A stretch of DNA of 64,000 nt from Epiperipatus broadwayi (taxonomy: Eukaryota; Onychophora; Udeonychophora; Euonychophora; Peripatidae), in the NCBI GenBank assembly GCA_028023455.1, contig JAQFVV010012423.1, positions 6,430,269 to 6,494,268 on the forward strand. Reading direction: 5' to 3'. Below, piece after piece: positions 35,376 to 49,150 of this stretch. Position numbers and translations under genes: made by a program. The notes beneath the pieces are model-generated. The model was not told where the DNA came from. It was given only the letters and a program-made list of their open reading frames with translations, and did not search any database. Each line of letters begins with the position of its first letter. Position 1 is the stretch's first letter.

Positions 35376-37375
35376 TGAAGGTCTTAAATTTTTATTTGTT
35401 ATAAATATCTTTAAAAATGAGCTCTTTGCCACAGATAAAATTGAAAGGCGCATTTCAACATATAAAATAAACAGACTAAAAAACTGCAAATTTATTTATG
35501 ATTTATACATTGTTTTCAACAATTACTAAAAACATAACTATAACTCTTGATTTTTCATTCTGTATCCCCACCCCCCAAAATTAGAATAACCATATTTATT
35601 TTTGATTGGCTGCTAATAATAGGCATGCCACATTAAAATGCAATATCTAGTTGAATACAAGACCATACTAATTATAATAATTAAGTATTTAGGCACTTAT
35701 GTGATCAGGTGATGTTTGAGCATATAATATAATGCATTGAGCTTTAATACAGGAATTTCAAATTATCAATTGAATCTTTTGCGGCACCATTATATTAAAC
35801 AACACAGATTGCCATGCTAATTTATTAATTGACATGATCTTGATATGAAATGATTTATAAAAATCATAAAGTAATAATTTAATTGTTGTTTTTTTTTATA
35901 AATAATTTAATATATTCTTACCATTACCTTTACTTCTTGTTCATCTGAACAATATAGTTCTATTTCCTTGTAGAGCTATTACAAATAGTAAACAACTATT
36001 TCATCTCCTTTAGATTTTCAATGATCATTATTTTTAATGACTTAATTTGTTTATTTTTATCCATTTTTTATTCTAAAACTTATCAAAATTTATAAGATAT
36101 ATGTTATTTCAGATTCTAAAGATATGAAGTGTTGTACATTATGTAACTCCATGTAATTCCATTATGTAAAGAGGAGACACTATGCATTGAAAAAGTTGGA
36201 TTAATCTGAAACAATTTTTATTATTTATGGTTAAAATTGTTGAAAATAAACAAAATTATATCTCACAGTCTTGCCTATTATTAAAACAAACATTTTTATT
36301 GAAAGTTATGTCTTTGATATTATTTTTATTACATTTAGCAATATAGGAAAATCACTATTAATCCAAAATCCTTGAATTTATGGCTTTTTAGGATTATGAA
36401 TCTTTCAGATTTCAAAAGTAGATGCTTCACCTTCTCAATTTAAACTCATAAATAAAAACAATAGTCAGTTCACTGCAATAAGGCTTATTAATTTGTAGCT
36501 ATTTACTGATTTATTTACTGTAAATGGGTGCAAACTAATCTATTTATTGCAAAAGATTAAAAGTCACTTTTAAAATGTTAAAATAATAATAATAGATTTT
36601 TGGATTAATGATATTTTATCTGCATTACTATTTAAGGCTTCATTTCACATTTATTTTTAAGACATTATTATTAACAAAACTCTCATTTCTTTTTCTAGTC
36701 TACAAAAGAATAAACAAATTTTTTTTTTTATCTATCTATAAAAGAAATAGTTTTTGGAGTTTTTTTCTTCTGGATAGATACTTAACCTTTAAATTTAAAA
36801 ATATGAAAAATAATTATAGTAAGCCAAAATATATACCTATATTCAACTATACTTTATGACACCTGGAATGGAGGTGAAGCATATAGTTTGATTGCTTTCA
36901 TTGCTTAAATTCACTTAATTCTTCTGAGTGCAAAACGGAATAGTACCTTATCATTACATTACTGTGAAATACTAAGAAATACTAGTTATTCAAATGAAAG
37001 ATTTATTCATTTGCATATTTACTTTAATATTGAATTAAAAATATTCAAAAAATCATTACTTTTTCAAACAAAAAATTCTTAGAGCTGACATATGTAATCT
37101 TTTCCCCCTACATTTGTGGGCAAAATGCATTCATTTCTTTAGTCTTTGGTTACTACTTTTTGAAGAAAAAAAAATCATATCAATTCTTTGACGTTTAATA
37201 AAAAAGTGAGAGAATAAGTAATGTGAATCACATTCTTGCATTGGATAGATTTTGAATTCTGAATAATAGATAAAGTAGCAATATAATCTTAAAAATACAT
37301 ATTCCAACTCATTTAATCATGTTACTAGAGATGGCATCGAATGTATCAATATTTTAATTACATTTTTTTTTCTCA
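35376..37375. other. Anonymous A+T-rich spacer
   Basis: A C-run (35568-35577) and the word GTGATCAGGTGATGTTTGAG (about 35701), which resembles the FB-A tail. No gene. Confidence 0.45.
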
Positions 37376-37463
37376 TGTGTCATAGCATGTCGGGAAGCGA
37401 ACCCACTAACCCGAGACAACTGCTTGTAAAGCAGCTGTCGCTGACCTCTCGACCACCAATGCT
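37376..37463 (-). mobile_element. tRNA-derived SINE, diverged copy on minus strand
   Basis: The reverse complement of the SINE unit: GTGTCATAGCATGTCGGGAA at one end and GACCTCTCGACCACCAATGC at the other. The anticodon-arm part is altered (CTTGTAAAGCAG). A T-run precedes it on the + strand, the A-tail of the minus-strand insert. Confidence 0.8.
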
Positions 37464-40400
37464 TGACTATTTTAATTACATTTGATTTGTTTTAATTTTA
37501 ATTCTTTTAAAATAATTTTAAAATGTATAAATTTTTCAAATCAAAACAACCCCCCCCACAGAACCCAGAAGTATTACAGAATATTTTCAGTAACCTAAAA
37601 GCTTAACCAAGAACTGTGTATTGAATTACAATACTAATACATATATGTATAATGAATATGTCAATTTTCAAATAATGCAGATGAAGTAATTGTCAAAATG
37701 TTTACTATTATATTAATAATAATAGTAGTAGTAGATTAAATCCACTGCACATTGACATTAACAAGCTATGATTCTTTTAAAACAATTCCTAAAACATTGC
37801 ATCTAGCAGATAAATGGATAGTTCTTAATCTGACACTTCATATTTTTTCTAATAAGATGATGCTAATATTATTTGGAAGAGACACCAGAAAGGAAATAAA
37901 AATATAAATTAATAATTAACAAAAATCCAGAAATAAATAAAAAAAAAGAATAGAAATGATACCAGTTAGGAATTTATGTAGAATAAGAAATAAAAGTTAA
38001 GAGTGTATTAGAACATTCTGGAATGAATAAATAATACATCAAAAAATAAAAGAGAAATAAAGATTATTAACATTCATCTGATAGAAAAGAATAGATGTTT
38101 CAATATTTTTACAATAACAGTAAAAAAATATTTTGTTTGTTTATATAAGTTTTAAGATGCTGCTTTTAAGATATCTAATACAGCAGTATTATCAGTTATG
38201 ATATAGATAAAAGCGATACACCTGTCTCTGAAGAGTTTTATTTCTAGATAACCATACTCAGAAAGATAAAGATAGATTAATAAAAACAATAGTTTGCATA
38301 TCTGGAATGATGAGTTTAACATTTTTTATATCACTAAATAGAATGGAATTTATTAAAAAAAATTATAATTACAATGGATCAATTAAAAGTTCTGCATGAA
38401 AAAGTATATAAAATTGAATATCAACAGATTATAACCAAAAAAGCAATGCATTGACTGGTAGAAATTGTACATGCTTAAAATAACTGTATGTCTGACTTCA
38501 TATTATTGTCAATTCCAAAAGCATTGAAAAATATCTTATGAAAAAAATTATTACTTACAGACTTCTGCCACTTTATTCAAAAATTATTATGATAATTATA
38601 AACCTGAAAAGAAAAATATTTTTTACTATAAAGTTGTCTGTATTTTTATGTACATTTTGTTTGGAAATGTAATAATGAATTTTGTATCTACCATCATATA
38701 TTGCTTTTTTAAAGAAAGATAAATTTATTGTTAATTGTGAATCTATTATTCTTTCTTTAAGAATAGTGATACAGTTTTCAGACATATTTCAGAAGTATTT
38801 ATTAAATATGGATAAAAAAATATAGAATTAAATAGATAAAATGATTGAATAAATACAAGACAATAAATGTAGCTCTAAAAAAGAGTGGATGAATGAATAT
38901 ATGATGTTGAATGTAAGATGAATAGATAAAAAAAGATGAAGTTTAAATATTATCTATTAAATAATTAATAAAAATAGAATTATTAAACTTAAGTTAATGG
39001 AATTATTAAACCTAAGTTTATTATCTAGCTCTTATATATATCTTTAGAAATATAGAATACTTTATATATTACTGAATACATATTCTTAGTATCATTTATT
39101 TAAATGAAAATGTTTTAATTATAAAATTATATGTGTAGTAAAGGTGATAGATATCAAGATTAATAAAAATTGTCTGGTTAATTTAATTTTCATTATTATA
39201 TTACAGGATATGCATTGTTTATTGAAAGAAATTATATGAAGTTTTCACAGTATGTATTAAAAGTTAGGATAAGGCTTATATTTTTCTTCCAAGACAACAA
39301 ATTATATTAGAAAGCCTTAGTATATTTTATTCATTAAAACAATTCACATCTTGACATTGTTTCATGAACAATCAGAGTATTTTTTTTTGATAAATTCCAC
39401 AAGGCCAGACTCATAACTTTAATAAGCAATGTCCCTCAGCATCCCTTCTTCATCATTTTTTCTTTTCTTTTTATCTACTATAATAAAAATTTTGAAAACA
39501 AAGATTAACTCATAGAGTATGGTCAAAATCATATAAAAGAATTAAAAAACTGTACATTAGCGATGTAATTATTTATATTTTGTCTTTATAATATCATCAG
39601 AATTATATTAACTTACTATCCATGGCTACATCTGATATATAGGTAATAATAGCTTAAACAAAAAAATAAAATCCTACTTATAACTCGTGTAACTTATAAA
39701 AATTAACACATAAGGCCAAAATTATATTCACTTTAACTTCTATTAGATTAACATTCATGAAATTATAGCATTAGTTATTCATAAAGTTACATGATGTTTA
39801 AGCATTAAAGCATCATATTGAAAACAGCAGTTCTATTAAATTAATCAAAATGAGTTTGTTTTTTTTAAAAAACTTTATTTAGCTTGGAATTGATTTAAAT
39901 ACCATTTTGCCACTATTCTTCGCTACATATTGGGCTTAACTCCACCGAGGCCCTCTTTTTAGAAGCATTACAAAGGCTAAATGTGCCAAGTATTGCATGT
40001 AAGTGTGATTTAAAAAGTCATTAATTAATTAATGATTTTTATTTAATAAAATTTTTAAAAAAAATATTGATTAAAAATAAATAATGATTTTAAAAGCTTT
40101 TAAAGAATATATGTGGTAAAATATACAACAGATATCTGATTTTTTTAAATGTGACAAGTGAAAATGATCTTCAATGCTCAGATGTGCTCTGGTATTGCAA
40201 GTAAGTAAGTATTTTAAGACTACCACCATAACACTAATAATGTTTTGCCCATAACAGATGTCTAAAGGTAATTTTTTAATAGCATGTAATTGTTAAATGC
40301 TTTGCGTATAGCTTTCCTAATAATTAAAATCAAATACCCACAACTACGCATGATTTTTCAATACAACTATTGACTTTGATTTGGTGCAGTATTTTGAAAA

Positions 40401-41101
40401 AATATAAAACTGCGATCAGACTTTATGCTCTTTAAGATAATTTTAATAACTTTACTATTTTTATGAATTAATTCCAGAAGTAATATCCAATGCTGTTGTA
40501 TTATCATTTTTTTGTGTAGAATAATTATTTTCTCCTAACTTCCCATCTGCTTGGCAATTTTAGATAATGTTGTAAATAATCACAACATATAGTTAGTTGT
40601 TTCTCTGAATTTTGTATCAACATTTATTTGACCAATCAATGAGCAGTATTTTAATACATCATTAATTTTTTTAATTGTAAAGAAAAAAACAAGACAAATA
40701 TTTTAATGCCATAAAATTTGTTTAACAAAAACATTCTAAATAGTATTTACTTACAAATACATTCATATTATAACAAAATAAAGCAAGAAAATAATGTCTG
40801 ATGATAATCAGCAACAAGATAGCTTACATTTGGTCAGTCTTTTATAACTGGATGTAAAAGAGATATAATGCTGACTACAATGCATAAATGTATATATAAA
40901 AATAATCCAGTGCATATCACTAGCTGAAAATAGAAAAAATGTTCAAATCATCCTACCAAACATATTTCAGCAACACCATCTGTAAATAAGTATAAAGTCT
41001 GAACTTCAAACATCAGGACTCAAAAAGACAGCTTTTATATTTACAAAAAAAAAATCAAGTCAGATGCCACATAACCTAATTTAATAAGCTTGTATTTACA
41101 A
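37464..41101. other. Long anonymous A+T-rich spacer
   Basis: No gene, RNA or family repeat recognised. A C-run is present at 37550-37558. Candidate ORFs are short and low-complexity. Confidence 0.5.
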
Positions 41102-41417
41102 ATGTTATTTATAGAGTTCACAAAATAAGCTCTTAACAAGCTTTGAGAATCTCCCCAGACTGGTTTCTGCTACTGGCATCATCAGTGAGATGCTAGGATA
41201 TTCAAGCATTAGCATTAGATCTAATGCTTGAATATCCTAGCACCTCACTGATGATGCCAGTAGCAGAAACCAGTCTGGGGTTGGTGATATTCTCAAAGAT
41301 CTAATGCTTGAATATCCTAGCACCTCATTGACGATGCCAGTAGCAGAAACCGGTCTGGGGTTGAGGATATTCTCAAAGCTTTTTGAGAGCTTATTTTGTG
41401 AGCTCTATATATAACAT
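41102..41417. mobile_element. Foldback element FB-B with three 80-bp units
   Basis: Outer arms (ATGTTATTTATAGAGTTCAC and TTTTGTGAGCTCTATATATA) pair over about 35 bp. Inside are two direct repeats of exactly 80 bp (41217-41296, 41297-41376; four or more substitutions) beginning AGATCTAATGCTTGAATATC. One inverted copy (about 41142-41216) meets them at the small palindrome GCATTAGATCTAATGC (41213-41228). Non-coding. Confidence 0.9.
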
Positions 41418-43125
41418 ATCTTTTATGTTTATACTTTATATTCATTCAGGGCATTGTTGGAAAAAAAACAGCTTCATTGTATGTATTAGCCAGCAATTAC
41501 CCTTAACATAAAAATATTAAAACTATCAATGTTAATTTTATATATAACCTTTGATTTATAATTTCTTCCTTTCAATTCATATATATTTTAATTATACCAT
41601 AACCAAAATTATTTCAGTCTAATAAAATATTTTGAAATGTGATGTCTTTTTAATTATTATATGTTAAGAAAAATGACTGGTGATGAAACACTTTAGAATC
41701 AGTTGCTATGTAAATTGGAACCATATATACAATTGTTAACAAAGTCATAAAATTTGTTTATACATATAAAAAATATTTGAAAGCTGGCTGAAGTTAGCTA
41801 GATCTTGAGCATGCTAGAATTCATTGCTGACACAAAACCACATGAAGTCAATTAAAATTAATAAATTTTGAGTACAATAGTGAGAATATCTAAATGACAA
41901 AAGCATTAGAAAATGTTATTATTTTGTGACATTTCAGATAAATTTTTGATTAAAAAAATTGTTTGTATTTAGGAAATGCTTTAATCAAATATGATGCTAT
42001 AAGTTATAGTATATATTTCAGCAAAATAATTAAAAGCAAAATGATTTCTTTATTCTCACCAACCTTATTTAATGCAACTGAAGATCAAATATTTTCTTAT
42101 TATTTTTACTCCAATCCTAATATTAAAAGAATTTTTATTACTGTCTCATATCTCTCTGTGTATAGATGGCATAAATAGTTTTAAGCTGGCTATAGCTAAT
42201 ACTCAGTTATTTATTTTATATATGCATATTGAATTTTGTAGAATATATTCTAGAGAGTTTTGATTGTTATGTGTTTTGTATAATCATATTATACATAATT
42301 AGAGTAACAACACTGGTTTATTGAGCCCATAAAATAATCTCAATCCAAAGCACAAGATAAAGTCTTTTGAAAAGATAATAATGGACTATCTTATCCTTTT
42401 TAACTATACTAATATATAGGCCAATCTAAAACACTTTGGAATAAAAGCATGATCATTTTAAATAGATCACATTACTTCTTTTAAAACTATTTCACATGCT
42501 CTGTAATCTGGCATTGAATTGTTAATCTGATTATTATAATATTAATTGCTAGAAAAGATTTATATATATATATAAACCCTATGCTATTCAATTTAGTTAT
42601 TTATGCCAGTGGAATTTTTTTTCCCAAATCAGTTTGATTTCTTGACATTAAGCAATGTGTCTAGTTATAATTATTCCCATAAGCCATGGTTAAGTAGAAA
42701 ATTTTAATTGATACTATGCATTCTACTTTCACTATTTAAACACTTTATGGACCATCTTGGAAAACATGTTTTGATTGCTTAAATTCTATATGGTATCAAA
42801 ATATAGGAATGTCTTTTACTCATATAATGATTACAGTTAATCTTTATTGGATGATTTTGCCAAAACATAAAGCTCTAAATTATTTTCAATATATTTTATT
42901 GACATATCTACAGTAAGAGTTCTGGAAAGGATTGGTTACAACAGTTAAATAAGAATAGGTTACAAAAAGACATTCTAAAATTCTTTAACTAATACATTGT
43001 TTACAGTGAGAATTCAGAAAGAAGATTCACAAAAGATTTGTTTTCATTATTAGTAGTATGCTAAAAAAATTTATATTGCTTCAGTGAATTTAATGATTGA
43101 GCTTATGAAAATGTCTTAGTTTAAA
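41418..43125. other. Anonymous A+T-rich spacer
   Basis: No gene recognised. The 3' UTR of the minus-strand LINE may extend into the last part before 43125. Confidence 0.45.
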
Positions 43126-44167
43126 TCAGATTTGCCCATTTAGGATTGAATTCCATGTTTGCATAGCTGTGTATGGATCGGAAGTACGCATATCTGTATC
43201 TTTTGCTTTTTTAAATATCTTCAGGAATGCAGATTGTAAGTTTTCAATAATTTCTTTTTGAAATACCAGCCTACAGTGCACAGACCAAATACAGTGGTTG
43301 ACTATTGTTGCAAGACGGATTTGAAAAAACAAACCTCTGCCTATTGTGGTTTTAAGATTTGTCTGATTTGTATTTCCATTGATTTTTTGTTGAACATACA
43401 TCCTAAGATTGTTTTTAAGACTACACATTCTGATAGAAAGTGCTCAGTAGTCTCATCATGATGATGACAAAGAGTCACATTGGATCAATATTCAGCCCTC
43501 TTTTGTAATACAAAAAGTCATTAGTAGGCAAGGCACGCAGGCTGGTCTTCAGCAGAAAGTCCACAAGCGTGGAAGGTAATTTCCAGAATTTAGTCATCCT
43601 AATTAGTCTTTGATTACTAATTGAAAGACAACTGGAAATCCTTTGCTTTTGAAAGTCAATAAGATCATACAGCTCCTAATATGACAGTTTTGTTTTAAGT
43701 AGATTTTCAGATGTTTTGAAATTGTTGATGATGTATGTAATCTGTTGCTGAAAACATATCAGACGTCTTTTAGGAGGCGGTCGGTCTGTGGGCAAAATTT
43801 CTTCTTTTGGTAAAGGGCACTGAACCCTTTCATTGTTATTAAAGATGTTATAAAGAACATTGTGGGTCCACTGCAAGCTGGAGATAAAGAGTGAATGCAT
43901 TGAAAGACCATTTAGCCTTCTGGGTTTTTGAAAAATCCTAAGACTAATAGCTGGTGTTCGGCTAGCCCAGCATAATTTCCTACATGCAGTCTCTACTTTA
44001 GTAATAAATTTTTTTGTAGGAATAATTCCTGCAAGATAGTATATCACTTTAGGAAAAACCAAAGCATTTAAAAGAGCTACCTTTCCAAAAAGGGAAAGGT
44101 ATACTTTTGATAAAGAATCAACTTTATTGTTAATTTTTTCAAGCAATGAATCTTCTATTTCCGGCAC
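43126..44167 (-). pseudogene. L1-like LINE ORF2, C-terminal domain
   Basis: The segment 44167-43676 contains INNKVDSLSKVYLSLFGKVA and LLNALVFPKVIYYLAGIIP, the post-RT signature of L1/Tx1-like proteins (L-S-x-x-G-R-V-x-x-x-N-x-L). It then has NGLSMHSLFISSLQW, matching the usual GGLGL-x-x-x region. The final segment 43428-43126 follows in another frame. The tyrosine- and tryptophan-containing pattern is conserved, but the frame is broken between segments. Confidence 0.8.
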
Positions 44168-45647
44168 ATCCTTGTAGGTGATTTTGAGAAATGAAATCCA
44201 AAAAATTTTTGGGGTGTGGCCTCAAACCTCCCTGAGATACTTTGACCTATAAGAATTGACCACATCACTGATTTCTGATGGTTAACCAGAAGACCAAATT
44301 TGTGAGCACAATGGTCCAAAAGTTGGTCAAGCTTACTCAATTCACTATAAGATGGTAGGAACACCACAACATCATCCATATAGGAGATGTGTGAGATTCT
44401 TTCATTAAGCAGAGGAACAGATATACCAGAAAATGTGGCTTCTATACCCATCAACAGCGGGTTGATGTAGGCGGTGAAAAAAATTGCACTCAATGGGAAC
44501 CCTGTAAGATAGAAATGAATGGCTTGAATCCCAAGCAACACAGCCATCTAATGATAGATGTACTTCCCGATTATTAATCAGATTTTCAATCATTTGAAGA
44601 TACACAGCTGGCATTCCCATTTCTTTAAGGACACTGAGCAGGACTTCAACTCATACAGAATCAAAGGCCCCTGCAATGTCAAGCTGAACTGCGACAGGCT
44701 GGGATTGCCTTGTCCTCTGCACATGGTCAACCAGAAGGTGAAAATGGGACACAGCATCAGAAGTTGAGGCACCCTTCTGGGAAAATTGATAACGAGATAG
44801 TTGTCTAATTATATTATTCTGAATTTTGTCCTTTAAGATGCTTTCAATGGTCTTTATCATTAATGGGGCCATCGAAATAGGACAAAGGTTGTTGATTTCT
44901 GGAGGTGCATCATATTTTTTAACAAAAGGAACCATGGAAATGGGATATAAATTTTCAAGCTATGTTGTTTATCATGCTCATTATTACTGAGACTGTGAAA
45001 TGTTCCAGATGAAGCAACAGGAATTGAGGTATTCCATGTAGTCCAGGATGTACACTATCTGGAAATGACTGAAGTTTGCAGACAATATCATTTCTGGTAA
45101 TCTCATGTTGGGGTGAGTTGTTTGTCACAAAGGTTCTTCTTACAATTGTAATACCTATAGGCTGCAATTTTCTTTTATAATATTCCCTAATTTTAATAAG
45201 CATGGGGATGCCAGTGTATTGTTTGTCATTTATCTTAATTGAAGAGGGTGGCTTACTCTTATCATTGGACCCCAATGCCCATCTAATATAGCCTCTAGTC
45301 CAGCAATACTGATGTGTTAAGTAGCTACAAGCTCTTTTGACCAAAAGATATTCAGCCAAGGCTTTCTGAGTAATTTTATACTGCATCTTTAGACTAGTTA
45401 TTTGCGGTATATTTTGTCCTTCTACAGGTAGCTGTTTCAGTGTATCTGCTATTTTATCCAAGTCACGGAGCAACCTAAGTGGTCCTCTCCCTGATGGATT
45501 AAATTTACGTATAAGAGTTTGGATAGTGTGAGCAAATTTCTCCCATCTCTCACATGGTGGCATGGTGTTAAGTTTAATACTATGAAATAGAATATATGTC
45601 TCAGATACTAGCTGGATTGTGGCAGATTCCTTTGTTAGTACTCTCAT
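44155..45647 (-). pseudogene. L1-like LINE ORF2, linker and reverse transcriptase
   Basis: 45647-44955 is the linker and RT N-terminal part, with DSVHPGLHGIPQFLL standing for the P-G-x-D-G-I/L-P motif. 44935-44651 has LCPISMAPLMIKTIE (motif 2), YQFSQKGASTSDAV (motif of Q-x-G-F-R-x-G-x-S-T) and AVQLDIAGAFDSV (motif A, catalytic D). 44620-44405 and 44547-44155 carry the LTGFPLSAIFFTAYINPLL motif B and SYMDDVVVFLPSY (motif C, YMDD). The last part of the RT, LLVNHQKSVMW, is motif D. At least four frame breaks. Confidence 0.9.
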
Positions 45648-45849
45648 AGTTCTAGGCAGGTTGTATTCTTGAGTAATTTGTGGGATGCTGATTATTATCT
45701 AGAGTGCCAAGTGGTCTGTAAAGACCACAGGCCAGAGATGAGCCTGGATCTGAGATTCTATTACAGGAGTGAAGTAGAACAAGTCAATGAGTAACTTGAC
45801 TCATGTGGTATAATAGGAAAATGATGTTTCTGAAAAATATCACTTTCCA

Positions 45850-46340
45850 CTGCTAAGCCCATTATGTAAGGATCTAATAAACTTTTTTTCAAACGAGTCA
45901 TATGTTTGATTGAAATCCCCGAGCATCAATGTGGGAAAAGGATTGTTTCTTAACACTGCATTGACAGTATGTATAATCTTGTAAATGAGTTCATGTGACT
46001 TGGTCATGTAAACATTAATGACATTTAATGTCCAACCATTGACCTAAATGATTGCTATTGGACAGTTATTATCTATGTGTAGTATCTTGAAGAAGGTAAT
46101 TGGAGCTTTGTTATTAAAGAGTATTGCAACTCCATTAGATGCAGAAGAGGAAAATGAGTAGTGTAAATATCCAAATTTCTCAATACTCTGGATGATATTT
46201 TGATTTGACTGAGTATGCAATTTTGTCTCATTAAGACAAAGGACATCAGGAGAGTTATTTTTAAGCCAGAATGTTAATGCCTGGACTCGACCAATTGAGT
46301 TCAAGCCCCGTATATTAATCGATGTTATATTAAAGATCAT
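45850..46340 (-). pseudogene. L1-like LINE ORF2 start, AP endonuclease domain
   Basis: ATG at 46340 gives MIFNITSINIRGLNSIGRV (SxNxRGLN strand), then SPDVLCLNETKL (catalytic E) and SSASNGVAILFN. After a stop near 46044 the reading resumes (+/- frame) with LNVINVYMTKSHELIYKII and PTLMLGDFNQTYDSF (GDFN motif). Later motifs (SDH) were not followed. In an active element it nicks target DNA. Confidence 0.85.
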
Positions 46341-46608
46341 TATAAGTATCTAGCTCTGCTTCTCCTTCATAGGCCTCGAATTGAGATGCTTGCTGTTTAA
46401 TAGATGAAGTTGAGATCAGTTGTTTTATCAATTCAGCATTATTTCCATCATGTTCAGTAAAATCAAGGCTTTCAGTTGAGCTTGATTGTGATATAGCTTG
46501 TTGTTGTTTTTTCCCAATGGATGTTGCTTGGTTAAACGTGATGTTTGAACAATCTGGTAGTAGGTTGAATGCAGCACTTTGAATTACTGAATATTTTTTC
46601 TTTACTCA
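46330..46608 (-). pseudogene. L1-like LINE ORF1 C-terminal fragment
   Basis: In the minus strand a frame open after a TGA near 46608 reads KKYSVIQSAAFNLLPDCSNI through FEAYEGEAELDTYNDL and stops at 46330. Its stop TAA overlaps the ORF2 start by 11 nt (ATGATCTTTAA), the usual tight ORF1-ORF2 junction. The protein is Q/S-rich and acidic at the end. The upstream ORF1 parts are lost or not recognisable. Confidence 0.6.
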
Positions 46609-48614
46609 GCATATAATTAATTCAAGTATCTTTACCTTTGGGGTCAAACTGGAGAAATATAGTGTAATGTGCTATAAAAATATAGTGAGTAAATCTACTA
46701 TCAAACATTTAAATACATAATCAAATATAAATCAATGAAGCTGATGCTTTTTAACAAAGATGGTAAAGAATTAGTTCACTTAGAAGTAAAATTCGTTTTA
46801 TAAATACAAAAAAGTTGGCTGTTTAATTTTCTATCCATATGCCATTAATATTTTAAATTATAATTTTTAATAATAGTTTGAATGAATACAACATTACATA
46901 AGAGTTTCTAATTCAGTTTAAAGAAAATACCAAACATTAATGAGGTTTTGCATACATTTAGAATCGATTTTCAAAAATGGATGTAATTATTTATTTTTCC
47001 ATTCATTTAGTAATTAATATAGAACTGTTTCTAAAATAAAAAGGATAGCTATTAATTTATAATTCATATCAAATTACAAAATTTGATTTCACTTTCAAAA
47101 ATATGTAGTTAATAAAATTAAACTATTTTTAAAATACATTCCAAATTAATGGAGTATTTTGGCTCTGAAATGTACTGCATATTATTCAAAGGAGTATAGG
47201 AAAATAGCATCTATGAATGCAAAATAGGATCCATTAAAAATTCAGAATCTCTCTTAAAATATTAAAAAATGGGAGAAGGTTTCTACCAAATTAACTATCA
47301 TATTATGCCAAAATACTATTGGAGCCCAGTATATTTTTCTCTCATCCACATTGCAATAAAAGATATTTATTGACACTTTCCACTAGTGTCAAATGTTAAA
47401 CTTATAGAATCTGCAGCTGCACCATTTATATAAGTACTGCTAGACAATATTATAGTTTTAAAGGTGATTTTCTCTTTGATATTCATCTGGAAAACTATAA
47501 TAACAGCGGGACTTTTTAGTAACAGAATTCTTATTCAAATACTCAATCAGAATATTTTTTCTTTAGATAAAAAAGTTCAAAAATAAGTTATGGTCGGATC
47601 GTTTGATGGGGGTTGTTGAAAATTGATCTCATAATAAGAATTAGGTTTGGATTTGTATTGGAAAAACTTGTTCTGCAACCAGCTAGTAATGACCAGTGAT
47701 AAATATATACAGTATAATATGTAGAATGTTATTTGTATTTTATTGCTAAAAATTGTAAATGACATTCTGCATAACATAAGTTATTCTATTTTTTTTTGTT
47801 CCATCTTAAAGACGATTTTATTTTAATATTTTGCTGAACTTTGGTTTTGCTAGCAAAAACACCAGTATGTTAAATTAGTTTTTAAAATGAAACATGTCTG
47901 AGTGAGTAGTGCGCATGTATTGAAGTCATATACAGTATTATATATATACATTTAGGAATTTTTAGATACATATTAATGATTTTTTTTTTATTGGTTTCAT
48001 TTTCAAAAAAGACATGAAATTTTTAATGAAGCTCTGTTAACACTAATCCAGCTTAAATAGGAAATCCGGTGATATTTAGATAATATGATCTTATTATTAC
48101 ACTGGATTGTTTTTGAAGGACGATTAAATCTATATATATATAGGTGCGTGGTAATCAGAAATCATTCACGCGATAAAGGTCATGAAATGAAAATACGATT
48201 TAATTTGTGTTGTCAGTTGATTGTAATAATTTCAATTACAGTAAAAGTTTATATATGTATGTCGCATATGAGATTTTTATAATAAAATTATTTTAAAAAG
48301 CTTGGACAAAGTAAAGAAAGTATTTACGGCATCAAAAATAATAAATATACCACGCGCGTCATATTTAAATTTTATGTAGTGCAGATTGTATTTTATTTTT
48401 ATGCTTCATATTTTCAGGACTTTTTTTTATTTTACTAGTCATTTTTTAACGTGCAGGTCATTAATATTTATTGTGCCTCTTTATTCCCAACTTTATTAGT
48501 AGGATTAACTCATTTAGTTGTTGGATATTTACCACTTGTTGTTTCTATTGTTAAGAATCCACCATTAGCTGAAAACCAATGACAATAATTTCTTTTGAAT
48601 TATGTCCTGCTTAT
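46609..48614. other. Anonymous A+T-rich spacer
   Basis: No gene recognised. The 47330-47480 patch is less A/T-rich and unassigned. Confidence 0.45.
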
Positions 48615-48619
48615 TTTTT

Positions 48620-49150
48620 GTTGCAGTACGTTATAGGATTAAGCGAAGTGAGGTGGAATTGATGTGGAGAAGTAAGTAATGGAGATGTTAAATTACTTTA
48701 TTTGGGTAGTGATAGATCAATTAATGGAGTTGGCACTGCTGTGGAAAGAGGAATTGGAATAGCGTGGCAAAATTGATTGTATTGATGATATGCTGATGGC
48801 AATAAATGCAAGTCCTAGGGATTTGGTAATCATATAAGTTTATATACTATTAGACATGATGATATTGAAATTGATGAAAAATATGAGTAGAGGAAATTAT
48901 CCAATATGAGGGGGAAATGATTGGGTGATTGGAATGTTGTTTGCCGAAAGGCAAGGAAGAAAAAATTGTTGGAAATTATTATATTGGAAAAAGAAAGAGT
49001 ACTACTGGCTTGTACAATTTTGTAAGGAAAATGAGTTTGTAATTGCAAATACTTGATCTAAAAATCATATAAGAATATTGTATATATGAAAGGCTCCAAG
49101 TGATAGAAAACATTATCAAATTGATTAAATATTGATTCAGGGTAAAACAA
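48620..49150 (+). pseudogene. RTE-like endonuclease domain, heavily broken
   Basis: The reading follows VIGLSEVRWN*CGEVSNGDV and LLYLGSDRSINGVGTAVERG, the strand order of RTE endonucleases (G-L-S-E-V-R-W; G-V-G-x-x-x). Later GDWNVV (GDWN catalytic motif, near 48920) and HYQIDYIL-like text near 49110-49135 appear in shifted frames. Each motif is in the right order, so the domain is recognisable although no frame is open over the whole length. Confidence 0.75.

Larger units (their letters stand above)
43126..46608 (-). mobile_element. L1/Tx1-like LINE, near full-length ORF2, decayed
   Basis: Read on the minus strand: end of ORF1 (46608-46330), endonuclease (46340 to about 45850), linker, reverse transcriptase (about 45650-44155) and C-terminal domain (44167-43126). 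The RT catalytic YMDD, the LSLFGKVALLNALVFPKVIY signature and the GDFN endonuclease motif all appear. Text features resemble L1/Tx1 types more than RTE or CR1. Many frameshifts and stops make it dead. The 3' tail was not fixed. Confidence 0.9.

Noticed and set aside
41217-41376. CRISPR-like direct repeats
   Set aside because: The two 80-bp units abut with no spacers, include an inverted third unit and sit in eukaryotic DNA; a foldback element explains them.
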